The position numbers and the translations under genes are program-made. This document shows positions 24,590 through 34,970 of a stretch of DNA of 64,000 nucleotides, piece by piece (position 1 is the first letter of the stretch; each line of letters begins with the position of its first letter). The notes beneath the pieces are model-generated. The model saw nothing but the letters and a program-made list of their open reading frames with translations, did no database searches and was not told the origin of the DNA. Origin of the DNA: Isoetes taiwanensis (Eukaryota; Streptophyta; Lycopodiopsida; Isoetales; Isoetaceae); NCBI GenBank assembly GCA_021234155.1, contig JAJEKV010000145.1, positions 126,001-190,000 on the forward strand, in the 5' to 3' direction.

Positions 24590-25740
24590 TCAAAATAATT
24601 TTATTCTATCGCTCATGGGGACTGCACTAAGTTGCCGTGAAGTATAAAGCCACAAGATTTTACATTGGTTATAGCAGACCTGCCATATGGTTTTAACCTG
24701 AAGGATAGCCGCTTCGACGATCGACTTTTAAAAACTCGAGAATTTAATGCTTTCGCCGATGGAATTAAGCAGGTTACCACAAAGAAAAACACCGGGCGCC
24801 TTGTTGTGTTCCATTCAAGCATGCAAAGCCGGCCTTGTGGAAGCTACTTTCAAGAACCACTTCGGTTCCCCTATGCAAGCCGGTTATGAAAACATGGTCC
24901 GGTGAGTCCTTAAATCAAAAGTGCCATTCATGTGTTCTTTCTTTTTCAAGTTTTTATTCATGGTTGCAATTGTAACCCGGCCGTGGTCTATTCGAATACG
25001 CATTTACTATTCGAATACGATCTTGCGTACAAAACTAATATTAACTACCATGGTGGAGGATCGAGGCTCGCCGAAAGCAAGGTTGAGTATCTCCATGTAG
25101 CTTACCGAGTTTCGACGGGAAGCGCATCCATGGAGCACTTCAACACCGCAACCCGCCAGAATTTTTCTAATGTCCTAGAGTTCCCAAAGAAGATACGAAG
25201 CTCCAGGACCCAAGTGCACAAGGCGTAATTGTAAATCATTATCGGCCACGTAAGCTAATCAACCATATTCGACATGTTCTCACGCCCGTGAGATTGGGTC
25301 CTTGATGCTTTCTCCGCTCGGGTACAACAATAGCATGTGCACTTAAAAAGGGTCGAATTGTGTTGCCGCGACATTGATAAAGAGGTCAGACTTCATCAAG
25401 ATGAGGTTGTCCGCTCTACCAACTCTACCGGATGAAAATCAAGAGTTAGGGAGCTAAATCATCATCGATTTTGCCAAGATGACATCCTCCGAGATACAGC
25501 CTCCTTTACAAGCTCTCTCGAAGATGAAGCTACCTTTGCAGAGCTCAAAGAAGTAGCTCTAGCTACTATTCCCAAGAGACCGCCGACACCAAAGAAAGAT
25601 AAAACAAGGCCAAAGGAGCAAACCAAGAGAAAGAAAAAGGTGGAGAAAGCAAACCACACAATCGAGGACTTCGATTTAGACCTCCGAAGTTTTCGTTTGC
25701 TATATTATTTATTATTGGCTGCAAAATATCGCCATATTTC
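24590..25740 (+). pseudogene. DNA amino-methyltransferase (N6-adenine/N4-cytosine type, permuted)
   Basis: Such enzymes transfer a methyl group from S-adenosylmethionine to an exocyclic amino group of DNA. The catalytic motif IV region is VIADLPYGFN (DLPY at 24677-24688; the usual form is DPPY/NPPY/SPPW), followed by LVVFHS. A probable intron starts at 24902 (GTGAGT). The next part has SKVEYLHVAYR, RQNFSNVLEFP and a KPxxLI-like PRKLINHIRHVL. It is followed by the SAM-binding motif I, WVLDAFS(GS)GTTIACALKKGR, at about 25298-25350. Catalytic motif before motif I is the permuted order seen in bacterial-type beta-class enzymes. A lysine-rich tail with a KRKKKVEK cluster follows. Single-base losses (inside motif I, near 24815 and elsewhere) and an in-frame stop break the frame. 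It ends next to the right TIR. Confidence 0.78.
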
Positions 25741-25959
25741 TCGTCTTGAAGAAATTAATAATTTTTTTTTTTTTTTTACTTTTAACGATTTTGATGTCTT
25801 CGACTTCTTAGTAATGTTTCGGTGTATTAGTGTCCGAATTCGCCATTTTCAAGTGCTCTTTTCTACAAATGCGAGATTATCATTTTAAAGGGCCCCAAAA
25901 TGCATGATATAATATTTTGTTCCACTTAAAATCCCAAGCTTCTTTTGAAAATGATCATT

Positions 25960-26039
25960 TTTTCAATCTTGGTGTTTTTTTTAAGGGAATCTTTGAAACA
26001 GGAGTGATGCAACACTCCCGTTTAATTTGCAATCCTGTT
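25960..26039 (-). repeat. Right terminal inverted repeat of the 8.6 kb transposon
   Basis: The reverse complement of the left TIR, ending GCAATCCTGTT. CTCCCGTTTAAT at about 26014-26025 and AAGGGAATCTTT near 25984 mirror the left-end blocks. Confidence 0.85.
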
Positions 26040-26085
26040 AGTAGAGATACTGAGGTTGGAATAACATTAAACTTTAATATGGTTG

Positions 26086-27457
26086 GTGACTAGCATCGAG
26101 GATCGTTCAGCGTGGCGTAGGTTGCACAAGAGACAGACCCCAGAAGAAGCACACTAAGGGAGGGCTTCACAGCACGGACCTTGGGAGGCTTTTGATAGGT
26201 ACATGACTCCAAATGGCTGAAATGATACCCAATAAGCAGCGATTTGGGGTAAGGATGGCACGAAAAAAGACCCAGCCATTGTACAAGGAGCCTCCGCTCA
26301 CCCAGCAGCAGGTCCCAGGGCCAGCGAATTCGCTCTCGTGAATAGTTGCATGGCCACATACAGACAAACCCGGTGGTCCCCCTAGAGCTCCCTCTATCCC
26401 TCTTTGGGCCGCAACAACCTCTTGGAATTGGCATCCAAGCTTTGACGGACTCGCATGTTCAATGTTTCCCGATTGGGCTCCGAGATCACCTGTGCACTAT
26501 TCATGCCGAGGGAGGGATGACAAGTACATTCCTCATTGTGTTTATTGAGATGTGGACACAGCTGATCCAGATGCTATAGGTTTTCCTCCTGGAGCCTGTA
26601 CAGACCAGTGATGCTTCAGTGCAGACGCCAGAGTCTTACCCCCCAGAGGCATCAGCTGCTGCCACAACACATGCTCATGTGGACAGAGTGGACATATCTA
26701 TCCAGACGGAGGATTTGCAGTACACGGACCAGCGAGCTTTGCATACCCAATCCTCTGAGCCTGGAAGTTTCCGAGGGGACGAGCGGCACACACCGGAGTT
26801 GAACTTGCATATTGTTGGCATTCTAGAGTAGGATGACATTTTGGCTCGAGAGGAGGTGGAGCATTTTTTCGTCCAGAGTGCGTATATACCCAGACGACAT
26901 CCTCTCAGCCAGTCGGGTAGGAGCATCACGACCGGACCACCCTCGTCATCTCCTCGTTCAGTTTAGGGATGCGATCTCTAGGGATGCGATCTCTCGGCTC
27001 CACATTCTGAAGCATAATAACCACATTAAGGGGACCACCTTCTTAGTCCAGGAGGATCTTACTCCAGTCCAGCTCTGCCAAAGGAGGGCAGAACTTTGCT
27101 GAGTCTACGAGGCTCGTTTGCAAAAAGTGGGTAGTGTACCGAGGAGGACAAGGTCTTATACGGGATGAGTGGCCTTCTGATCCCTGGGCATTTGGTATCT
27201 AGTCTTCCCCAACTGATTCTCATTGTAAAAATTTGAAACTTAAATGTCTGTTTATTTTGTGATGGGGATTAGCCCCCTCGGCCCCACGTTATGATGATGG
27301 GGGTTGTCCCCCTGTTTTGGTTTAGGCTTATGCCCCCCTTTTTGTTTGGGCCCCATAACGCGACTGGGTTCTCGTGGGTTCTCTTTATCTTTATCTTTAT
27401 CTTTATCTTTATCTTTATCTTTATTTTTATCTTTATCTTTATCTATGTAGGTTTGTG
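26086..27457 (+). mobile_element. 1.37 kb retroposon-like insertion with (CTTTAT)n tail
   Basis: The insertion is bracketed by a 24 bp direct repeat with one mismatch (26062-26085 and 27458-27481, beginning taacatta and ending atatggttg). In the related repeat at 17180-17200 the flanks are continuous. Near the right end is a (CTTTAT)n tract. A long TSD and a microsatellite tail are what RTE-like LINEs or SINEs leave. The body is GC-rich with plus-strand ORF fragments (26346-27102) that I cannot assign to a family. A 15-base match between the insert's last bases and the right flank (ctatgt.ggtttgtg) leaves the exact end uncertain. Confidence 0.55.
27381..27444. repeat. (CTTTAT)n microsatellite
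   Basis: About ten six-base units with one imperfect unit, at the 3' end of the retroposon-like insertion. Confidence 0.97.
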
Positions 27458-27539
27458 TAACATTAAGCTTTAATATGGTTGCTTCTCTATGTGGGTTTGT
27501 GTACTGGGAGATCTTGATTATGGGTTGTTTTCAATGACC

Positions 27540-27750
27540 TTGGTTTCTTCGGTTTTGTCAAAAATCTAGAAAGCCAATAGGTTTTGTCAAAAATCTAGAA
27601 AGCCAATAATTTGCAGCCAGTGGTTAACGACATATAAATCATATTTCAATAGAAACTATATATGCTGAGACTCCGAATAATCTCGAACTTGAGATATAAC
27701 AGTTTTATGACTAGTGTGTTTCCACTAGACCAAAGGCACAGGTGCAATAG
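27540..27750 (-). mobile_element. tRNA-derived SINE, copy 3
   Basis: Read on the minus strand it starts GTGCCTTTGGTCTAGTGG (A box) and has CAAGTTCGAGATTATTC (B box). It continues with the family body. Near its 3' end a ~29 bp unit is exactly duplicated (27551-27579 and 27580-27608, ggttttgtcaaaaatctaga…). Confidence 0.7.
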
Positions 27751-27786
27751 AAATTCAGTATGTTCTTCCAAGGTACATGTTTGCTG

Positions 27787-27912
27787 GTTCTAGAAAGCAT
27801 ACGACATGTGCATGGCACATGCGACGTGTGTGTAGCATGCTCATTTGGCATGGCATGCCACATGCGCATGGGACATGTGCATGTCCAAGTGCATGTCGCA
27901 TGTGCATGCAAA
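27787..27912. repeat. CATG-rich low-complexity tract
   Basis: A run of overlapping GCATGTGCATG, CACATGCG and GGCATGGCATGCC words, giving short dyads and long chance ORFs in several frames on both strands. It lies between SINE copies 3 and 4. Confidence 0.8.
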
Positions 27913-28004
27913 AAGAAACCTTCGAAACCAAGGTCCACATGAAGAAAATAACCAACATGAAAAAACTGGAAATGGTCAGAAAAGGCATTCACAGACTTTA
28001 TGGG

Positions 28005-28180
28005 AGACCTTGTGGGTTTGGTCAAAATCCAGAAAGCCAATAATATGTGGCCATTGGTTAATGATATATAAATCATACTTCATCAAAAACTATACATAGT
28101 GCCAACTCTAGACGATCTTGACCTAAGACCTAATTATTTTAAAACCAGTATTTTCGCACTAGATCAAAGGTACAGATGCA
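28005..28180 (-). mobile_element. tRNA-derived SINE, copy 4
   Basis: A minus-strand copy of the same family, more diverged: TACCTTTGATCTAGTGC head, TAGGTCAAGATCG B-box relic, then the 'atatcattaaccaatggcca' and 'attggctttctggattttg' body. Confidence 0.65.
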
Positions 28181-30512
28181 ATATAAATCCAATTTCAATG
28201 CCATTTTGTATGCGGTGTCACAAAGAAACATGTTGCATGCACATGCACTTAGATTCTTAACTTTATGACCATCGAACTAACCTATTGTGATTGCGTACAT
28301 GCAATAACAGGTGATCACATTGTTACATTGGCTTCCTCAGCATCTTTTAAGGAACAAAGTGAATGAGCTTTCTTCTTCGTCTTCCGTCCCAGTGTCATCT
28401 TCAACAATAACCTAGGATGAAGCGAATAAGCTTTCTTCTTCATCTATCCCAATGTTATCTTCAGCAATAACCTGGGATGAAGTCTCTATTCAATGTGACT
28501 TTCATCTCCTCTATCCAATACAACTTTCATCTTTTCTTTCTTGCGCCATGTATCATTGCTTCAATCCTTGTAGGGTTCTAGACCTTTTGGAGCAACACAC
28601 TTTGAAGCTTTTTTCTAAGGGATTGTGGATCGCTTTCAAACCTCTAGGTTCCAAATTAGTAGAACAGTTGGATTTATCACACGTTTTCACAAGGAATACA
28701 CTTAGAAATGATTGGTCGCACTGTATTCATAATCAAATTCTGATGATTTGCAATGATTGCCAATCCCGTTGATATAGGGACTCGAATCCCCATAAAAGAA
28801 TAACAAAATCTTTTTGAGGAGTCCCATCCTTAATACCTTTACGTTTTGGAAAGGAGGATATTTTCCTACATTTTCTTGTGATTCTACTCCTTTTAGACAT
28901 AAGTGGCATAGGACCATGGTGGATATAGGGTGTGAACCCACAGTGCTTAATGAAGACATTTTCTGTTTTTATTACATTGCTCTTACTTCCAAGGCACTCT
29001 AACTAGATTACAAATTATGTATTTATGAGACAACACAATGCCATATTTCTCAAAGGCAACTGCGGCGAGTAATCATGGTTTCAAAGTTCCTTGCTGTTGT
29101 GACAAAATTTTGGTTTTTTTAGAGTTCCAGATGATGTCTTATATTTAGCTTAACATGATTGGGCCACATAAGAAAATACGACACCGTAGCTTTTCCACTA
29201 AAGTTTTTAAGACATGTCTTAAACTGAGGCCGTACAACTTCAAAGACGCATTTTATTCCGGGGGAAACGCCCAGCCACAAAATAAGGCTTCGATTCCTAT
29301 CCTATCAGCAGGCTTCTCTACCGCTTTCTATGGGTGTCTTAAAAAAATGGTAACTAGAAGCAGACTACAAGGAGATCGACTGGACTGGAAACATCTCAAT
29401 TGGACTGGAAGCAGATTGACTGGACTGGAAACGCCAACATGAATCGTTTGGAACTGGAAACACCAACGAATAGTGGGCAAGGAACCATAGAGAAATAGTT
29501 CATGCAAATATACAATCCATATGAATAATTATCTGATTGGAGAGGATGAGGGCTAAGATGGCACCACTGCAAGTTCTCTTTGATTTGGGTTGCTCATGGG
29601 CAAAGCTTGGCCAAAGCTTCTATTATCCTGTTATAAGAGAAGAAAGTCAATTCCTACATGATCAAAATAAGTTTACATTTGAATTCACAAATTGACCACT
29701 TGCCTGCTTATGGCTGTCCAATCATACTTTTGACAACCAAAGCTATCAAAGTGCAATGTAACTAGATAAGTATAATTGCTAGGGGCTAAAAGACCCAATA
29801 TTACAGCTGCAGTCCAATGATTTATATGGCACATAGGAATAATCAAACAAGCATATATTAGTGCATGACATATGTATACTTATTTTCTTCGTTCCTCATC
29901 CAAATGTAACCAGACTTTTCTAAGCAAAAGACACCATGCTATAAAAAGGTCACAATAGAAAGTACAATCCATAGATATGCAACAATTTACCTCACGAACA
30001 GATCGATGATCGTATTATTAAGCCATTGTATTTCATTGTCCAGAATGTCTACTTCTGTTCTCATTATAGTGATTGGGTTGGACTCGGCCTTGCAATACAC
30101 CATGGGTAGAAAGTTTTCGAGCAATTCTACTAGGGATCTGCTCCTCTTCTTCAATCTGTTATTAAGGTAAATAATACAATCCAAGGAAGTAAATGAAAAA
30201 ATCACAAAGGGAAAAGTAGTCTTAACACATTTTAGATTTTAAATTAGGTTTCAGAATTCTTAGGTCTTCTCTTCTTCATAGCTACACAATCACTTTCTTA
30301 TAACAAATTTGATCTAAACTATTTTATAGATTCTAGTAATAATTAGATCTTGTTCTTCTTCTTCATAGCCACAATAAAGTTTTCAGATATATCATCCAAC
30401 CAATTTTCTATTGAATGATGTTGTACATACATATGTAGCAACACTATCAGCTGAAGAAAGGCCCAACAACTATGGCTGCAAAACTTTGATAAAATAGTCT
30501 CGATCGCCTTGC
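28181..30512. other. Gene-poor DNA with short tandem repeats
   Basis: A 63 bp unit is duplicated at 28361-28482 (gaatgagctttcttcttc… and gaataagctttcttcttc…). A minisatellite-like run of GACTGGACTGGAAAC words lies at about 29375-29460. ORFs such as 28452-28772 and 29155-29442 have no recognisable domain. Confidence 0.5.
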
Positions 30513-31085
30513 TCAGGGTCGGGCATTTTTGTAGCCTTTGTACAGACGGTCATCAAGCAAGAGCGTATTGATGAATTTATATGATCCTGCAAGAGGTTTG
30601 TGGTTGTACACTTTCTCCAGAATCTTGAAATTAATATTGATTTTATTAACTTTAGTGCATGCTCTAGTGAGTTCCTTTAGACCCCACTGGAATACTAATG
30701 CACTCCTTATATCTTCTTGAAAGAACTTTTTAATTATCAGGTTCAAAATGGTACCATCAAAGTCAACCCATATTGCAATGTCAAACTAGTTTCTACACCA
30801 GCCAAGAAACTCGAATAAACCTTTTCTGAATACGACCATCTTTGTTTTGGAAAGCATCAAAAGTTCCAGTGGTGGATCCACCTTTGGTATGACATTCCTA
30901 CTAGTTTCTTCATAGAATTTTCCAAGCACGCCATTGAAATCAAAGATCAATAGTTTTTTAGACAACTCGATTATCTTGATGGCTGGAGATGATGCACAAT
31001 CACTTCCAAGTATAACAAAATCCATTTTCTTCTCTTTGAACAGCATGTCCCCACCAAAATTGTCAAGTACTGGTAGAAACAACAA
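30513..31085 (-). pseudogene. HAD/FCP1-like (NIF-type) phosphatase relic
   Basis: The minus-strand peptide has KKLLIFDFNGVLG, the nucleophile motif I of the plant FCP1/NIF-like HAD family, then VVFRKGLFEFLGWC (usually KRP…FLEFC). After an in-frame TAG at 30786-30788 it continues in the same frame with FDIAIWVDFDGT, DIRSALVFQWG, FKILEKVYNHKPL and NTLLLDDRLYKGYKN (motif IV DD). So the whole domain is present in one frame, interrupted by a single stop. The C-terminal region after 30513 is lost or in other frames, and the start is uncertain. Known relatives are TIM50/SCP-like protein phosphatases. This is probably a pseudogene. Confidence 0.65.
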
Positions 31086-31751
31086 GAAATTACAGTCAAA
31101 TAATGAGGAAGAAAGAGACCAGAAAGAAGCTGGGAATTTTTTTTTTTTTTTTCATTTGCAAAAAGACAAGTTGACACTTTAACGCAATTTTAGAGTGTCC
31201 ATGTTGGTGCCAGGGAGACTTTTGTTCACATGGATGAACTACGAATGTTCGATTTCATATATGGCTGTGGAAATTGAAGAAAATTCCAAGTGGGATTTCG
31301 GTTACCAGAAGGCATAACATAGCGTTCGAATTCGAGTTTATTCAGGAGTAGATTATTCCAATGGGTTGGGAAGTTTTGTATATTGTTCTATTTAGCGTTT
31401 TATTAATCCTTCTTTTAATTCTGTCGAAAACATGATGGAGAATGCAATCCATTGCCAAGGAAATGGCAAAATGGAGCATTCATTGTCCTCCTTATAGCCT
31501 CAGTATAGAGATGAACAATATGGCAAAACTGGCCATCTCTAAAGATATGAGTAGCATCTCTCATAATATCTTCTATAGGATCTTCCCTTTCTATTCTAAA
31601 TATTCAAAAATTTATGATTAGCATAGACTACATTTGCATAAGTTTGATCTTGGATGTATAGTAGCTAGGTTAGATCGAAATTTCGTACTTTCAGAAATGT
31701 TGTGTATGTTCAAGAGAACTACTGCTGATTTGGGGGAAGAAACAACCTATA

Positions 31752-31931
31752 ATGTCTGTGAATCGGCCAAGCATGGTAACACAAGTGCCGAACTCTATAT
31801 TTGGATTTTATGAGAAGATTCTACGCATGGAGTTTTTTTTTTTTGGGAAAGGAGTACTCATGGCCTCTGGCGAGAATTGGGTGAGGCAAAGAAGAATTAT
31901 AAATGTATCATTTCAGGAAGAAAAGATCAAG
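31752..31931 (+). pseudogene. Cytochrome P450 exon fragment (CYP72-clan-like)
   Basis: The 62-codon ORF contains FGKGVLMASGENWVRQRRII followed by NVSFQEEKIK. This corresponds to the helix C region of plant P450s, where a W-x(3)-RR motif binds a haem propionate. The exon ends at a plausible donor, AAG|GTAATC at 31931/31932. No heme-binding FxxGxRxC region or other P450 exon was found nearby, so it is an isolated relic. The clan assignment is by resemblance only. Confidence 0.5.
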
Positions 31932-32319
31932 GTAATCTAGATCTGTTTCATCCTATTTACAATTCTCTTCTAGTGTAGTTGCATGCTCTACGAACTTGTG
32001 ACTTATTCTTCTTCTTTGAACATAATTTTGAGCTTGGAGCTAGTCAGCAGTGAATCAAGTCATAATTTTCTCTACTGTAATTCTGTAGAGAAATTTAGGA
32101 AAAGACGTGGTGAGCAAGGAGTTTTGGATGTTTTGGAGTTTTGCCATACCCAAGGTCACGGGTTCAACGCCTCGTTGTGAAAGTGGCCATGCAATGTAAA
32201 GTTGGTGGGGGAAGGACCCACTTCAGCAATGTAAAGTGGTGGGGGCAGGACCCATCTGGGTGTGTTGTAAAGTGTCACATGTCCGATAGGATGCTGCCTT
32301 GTGGCGTGACGTTAAAATC

Positions 32320-32355
32320 TCTTCTTCTTCTTCTTCTTCTTCTTCTTCTTCTTCT
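32320..32355. repeat. (CTT)n microsatellite
   Basis: Twelve CTT units without interruption. Confidence 0.97.
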
Positions 32356-33059
32356 AGAACTTCTAGGTAACCTTTAGGATGTAGACAACTTGCACTAGAA
32401 TTGCCAATTTCCAATTTCGTTTACAACTCATAGTAGCAACGTAGATACTGTGTACCAAGTAGTTTGGTCAAGTGCTTTGTTAATAAATCCTTGTTAGTAC
32501 TTTGCGCTTCCATCTCATGCCCTTGCTCTGTATGAATGAATATAACATTCAAATAGGATTGAACCACGGCAGAAACAAATCAGCTACTTCTTGTACAAAA
32601 GGTGTTATCCCTCTCTTAGTGAAGACAACAAAGCGAAGCAGAGATGTGCGAACTTTTTGGACCGCAGTAGGTGCCATTGCGATCTTATTTGTCTTGATGC
32701 CTTTAATAATAACTTCTTTTCTTATAATTTTATTCATATCATGATCTCCAACATCACTTTGTCTCCACATAAGTCAGTATTTGGTGCTCATGTGTCGAAT
32801 TGTTATTTGACAACTTCGTATGAACTCCATTTTTTCATGCACAAATGTACATCAGTGTATAATATAATATGAATATGATGCAACAACACCGTATTATTCA
32901 CGCTCATGCTAAAATTTGTGTTAGCTTTCAGCTAATGTCATGTGGCATTTCTGGTGGTGGTAAACCTATGGCTTAAGTTATATCTTGGAGGTTGGAGTCT
33001 TCTCAAACTTGGCTTTATAGACTACCCAATAATGATGGAGGCCATGTAAAATCAAAGTA

Positions 33060-34970
33060 TGAGAATTTCTCTTCAGGAATCAAAAGGTTGTGTAAGAAGG
33101 GGAACCTTAAGGAAGCAATCCATATTCTACACAAGCCAAATAGTTAGGGATCTTTTTATGCTTTGCTTTTCCTCCTTCAGCGATGTATGAAGAATTTAAA
33201 TATGGTACAAGAAAAACTTGTCCATGCTCACATTGTCCATTCCTCATTCATGCCCAATATCTTAATGTGGAACACCATTCTTTCTATGTATGCAAAAGGT
33301 GCAACTCTTGCAGATGTCTTAGAAATATTTCATCACATAGATGATGGGAATGTATATATACGGACCATAGTGATTGAAGCATATATGGAGCATAGATATT
33401 CAAGAGAAGCTCTGGAACTATTTTATCATATGCAGTAAGCAGGCCTTATCCCAGATAAGATGCTTTTCCTTTCTGTTGTTACTGCCTGTACTAGGTTATC
33501 AGCTTTTGAAGAGGGTAAAAGGATGTATAATCAAATTATTTTGTCAGGTTTAGACTCGGATATAAATATTAGGAATACACGTGCATATGTATGGTAAATG
33601 TGGAAGCATATGGGACACCCATCAAGTGTTTGACAGAATTAATACAAAAGATATAGTATCCTGGAATGTCATAATTGGAGGCTATGCTCATCATGGGGAT
33701 GCCCAAGAAGTTCTGGTGCTTTTTGCAAAAATGAAATGGCAAGGCCTGATGCCTGATAAGGTAACCTTTCTCAAGTCTTTGGTTGCATGTGTAAATACCA
33801 AGGCCTTAGGTGAAGGGAAATGGCTCAATACTTGCATCATAATAAGCATGTATCATCCAGATATCTTTGTACAGAGTGCATCTCGTTGACACGCATGCTA
33901 AATGTGGTAGTCTAGAAGACGCTTGCCTTGTATTTGATAGTATGGTTTTATAGAATGTTGTTTCGTGGAATGCTTTAATTGCAGGATATTCTGAATACAA
34001 GCATGACAAAGAAAACTTCAAGATTTTGGAGAAATGTTGCGGACAGATAAAGTGACATTTCTCACCATCCTAAATGCATGTGCCAATGATGCAGAATATG
34101 GCAAATGGATTCATGCTCAGGTTCTAATTGCTGGACCACGGTTGAATGTTCATATTGGAAATGCTACTATAGATATATATGGTAGGTGTGACAGAATGAA
34201 CAGTGCATAGGAAGTATTTGACAGAATGGCAGTATTAGACTTAATATCCATAAACACATTAATTGCAGCGTATATACAGCATGGTGATCAAGGAGAAGCT
34301 TTGAATAGATTTAACAGAATGCAATAGGAAGGTTTTGGTGCAGATGCGGTTACATTTTCTAGCATTCTTAGCACATATGCAAAACTGATAGCTCTGGAGC
34401 AGGGAAAGCATATCCACTCAAAATTGATGAAATCTGGAAGTGTGTCAAATGAATGTGTAAGTTGTGCACTAATTGGCATGTACCTAGAATGTGGGAAGTT
34501 AAAAGATGCTTGTTAAGTTTTTGATCAAAATCCTAAGCGGGACACTATTTCCTGGACAATGATGGTAGCAGGGTTTTCACAACGTGGTTATGGTCAGGAG
34601 GCACTTAACATTTTTAGATAAATGCAAGAAGAAGGGATGAAAACAGACGGGATCACAATTGCAACCCTTCTAAGTGGATGTAGTCATGCTGGTTTAGTGG
34701 ATGAAGGTTCTTAATACCTTGATTTAATGGCTGGAGCCTATGGAATCACTCCTACTAATTTCCACTATGCGTGCATGATTGATGCCTTTGGACATGCAGG
34801 ATTGCTAGAGGAGGTAGGGGAGCTTAAGCGAGCAACGCCTTTTGAGCCCAATATCTTGGGATCAACATCATTTCTTGGTGCATGCATCATTCAAGGGGAA
34901 ATAGAATATGCCAAATGATTCAAGGGAGAGACTTGATTAGTGCTGCCTGTTGCAAGGGGCAATGGAGCTA
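33060..34970 (+). pseudogene. PLS-type pentatricopeptide repeat (PPR) protein, intronless pseudogene
   Basis: PPR proteins bind organellar RNA. From about 33070 (GIKRLCKKGNLKEAIHIL) to 34918, plus-strand peptides give about a dozen repeats, for example MYGKCGSIWDTHQVFDRI, DIVSWNVIIGGYAHHGDAQE, MPDKVTFLKSLVACV, DTISWTMMVAGFSQRGYG and LLSGCSHAGLVDEGS. The last part (ACMIDAFGHAGLLEEVGEL, FLGACIIQGEIEYAK) is the start of an E-type extension. In-frame stops interrupt it repeatedly (after YHMQ at 33436, in MVL*NVVSWN near 33950, NRMQ* near 34325, LKDAC* near 34513 and others), and there are frameshifts near 33575 and 34010. No DYW domain is readable. The lack of introns fits this family, which is often intronless. 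Confidence 0.85.

Larger units (their letters stand above)
17452..26039. mobile_element. 8.6 kb TIR DNA transposon with DUF7869-like protein and DNA methyltransferase
   Basis: The ends are inverted repeats, AACAAGATTGC…ATTAAACGGGAG at left and AACAGGATTGC…ATTAAACGGGAG as the reverse complement at right, with a further inner match around AAAGATTCCCTT. The flanks carry AGTA on both sides (17448-17451 and 26040-26043). The empty site is visible in a related repeat at about 17152-17170 ('ggcttgtaatagagatactgag'), which joins the two flanks without the element. Inside, a DUF7869-like gene reads leftward, and an acidic NLS-bearing protein and a DNA amino-methyltransferase read rightward. Two palindrome arrays lie in the centre. 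A 4 bp TSD would fit several superfamilies (for example Sola, Academ, Ginger); I cannot assign one. All ORFs are broken by small indels. Confidence 0.82.

Noticed and set aside
27711-28099. Multiple ORFs on both strands at the CATG tract
   Set aside because: They come from the repetitive CATG words and SINE sequence; none has a domain.
32130-32180. tRNA-like B box (GGGTTCAACGCC) suggesting another SINE
   Set aside because: No convincing A box at the right distance and no second copy in the window.
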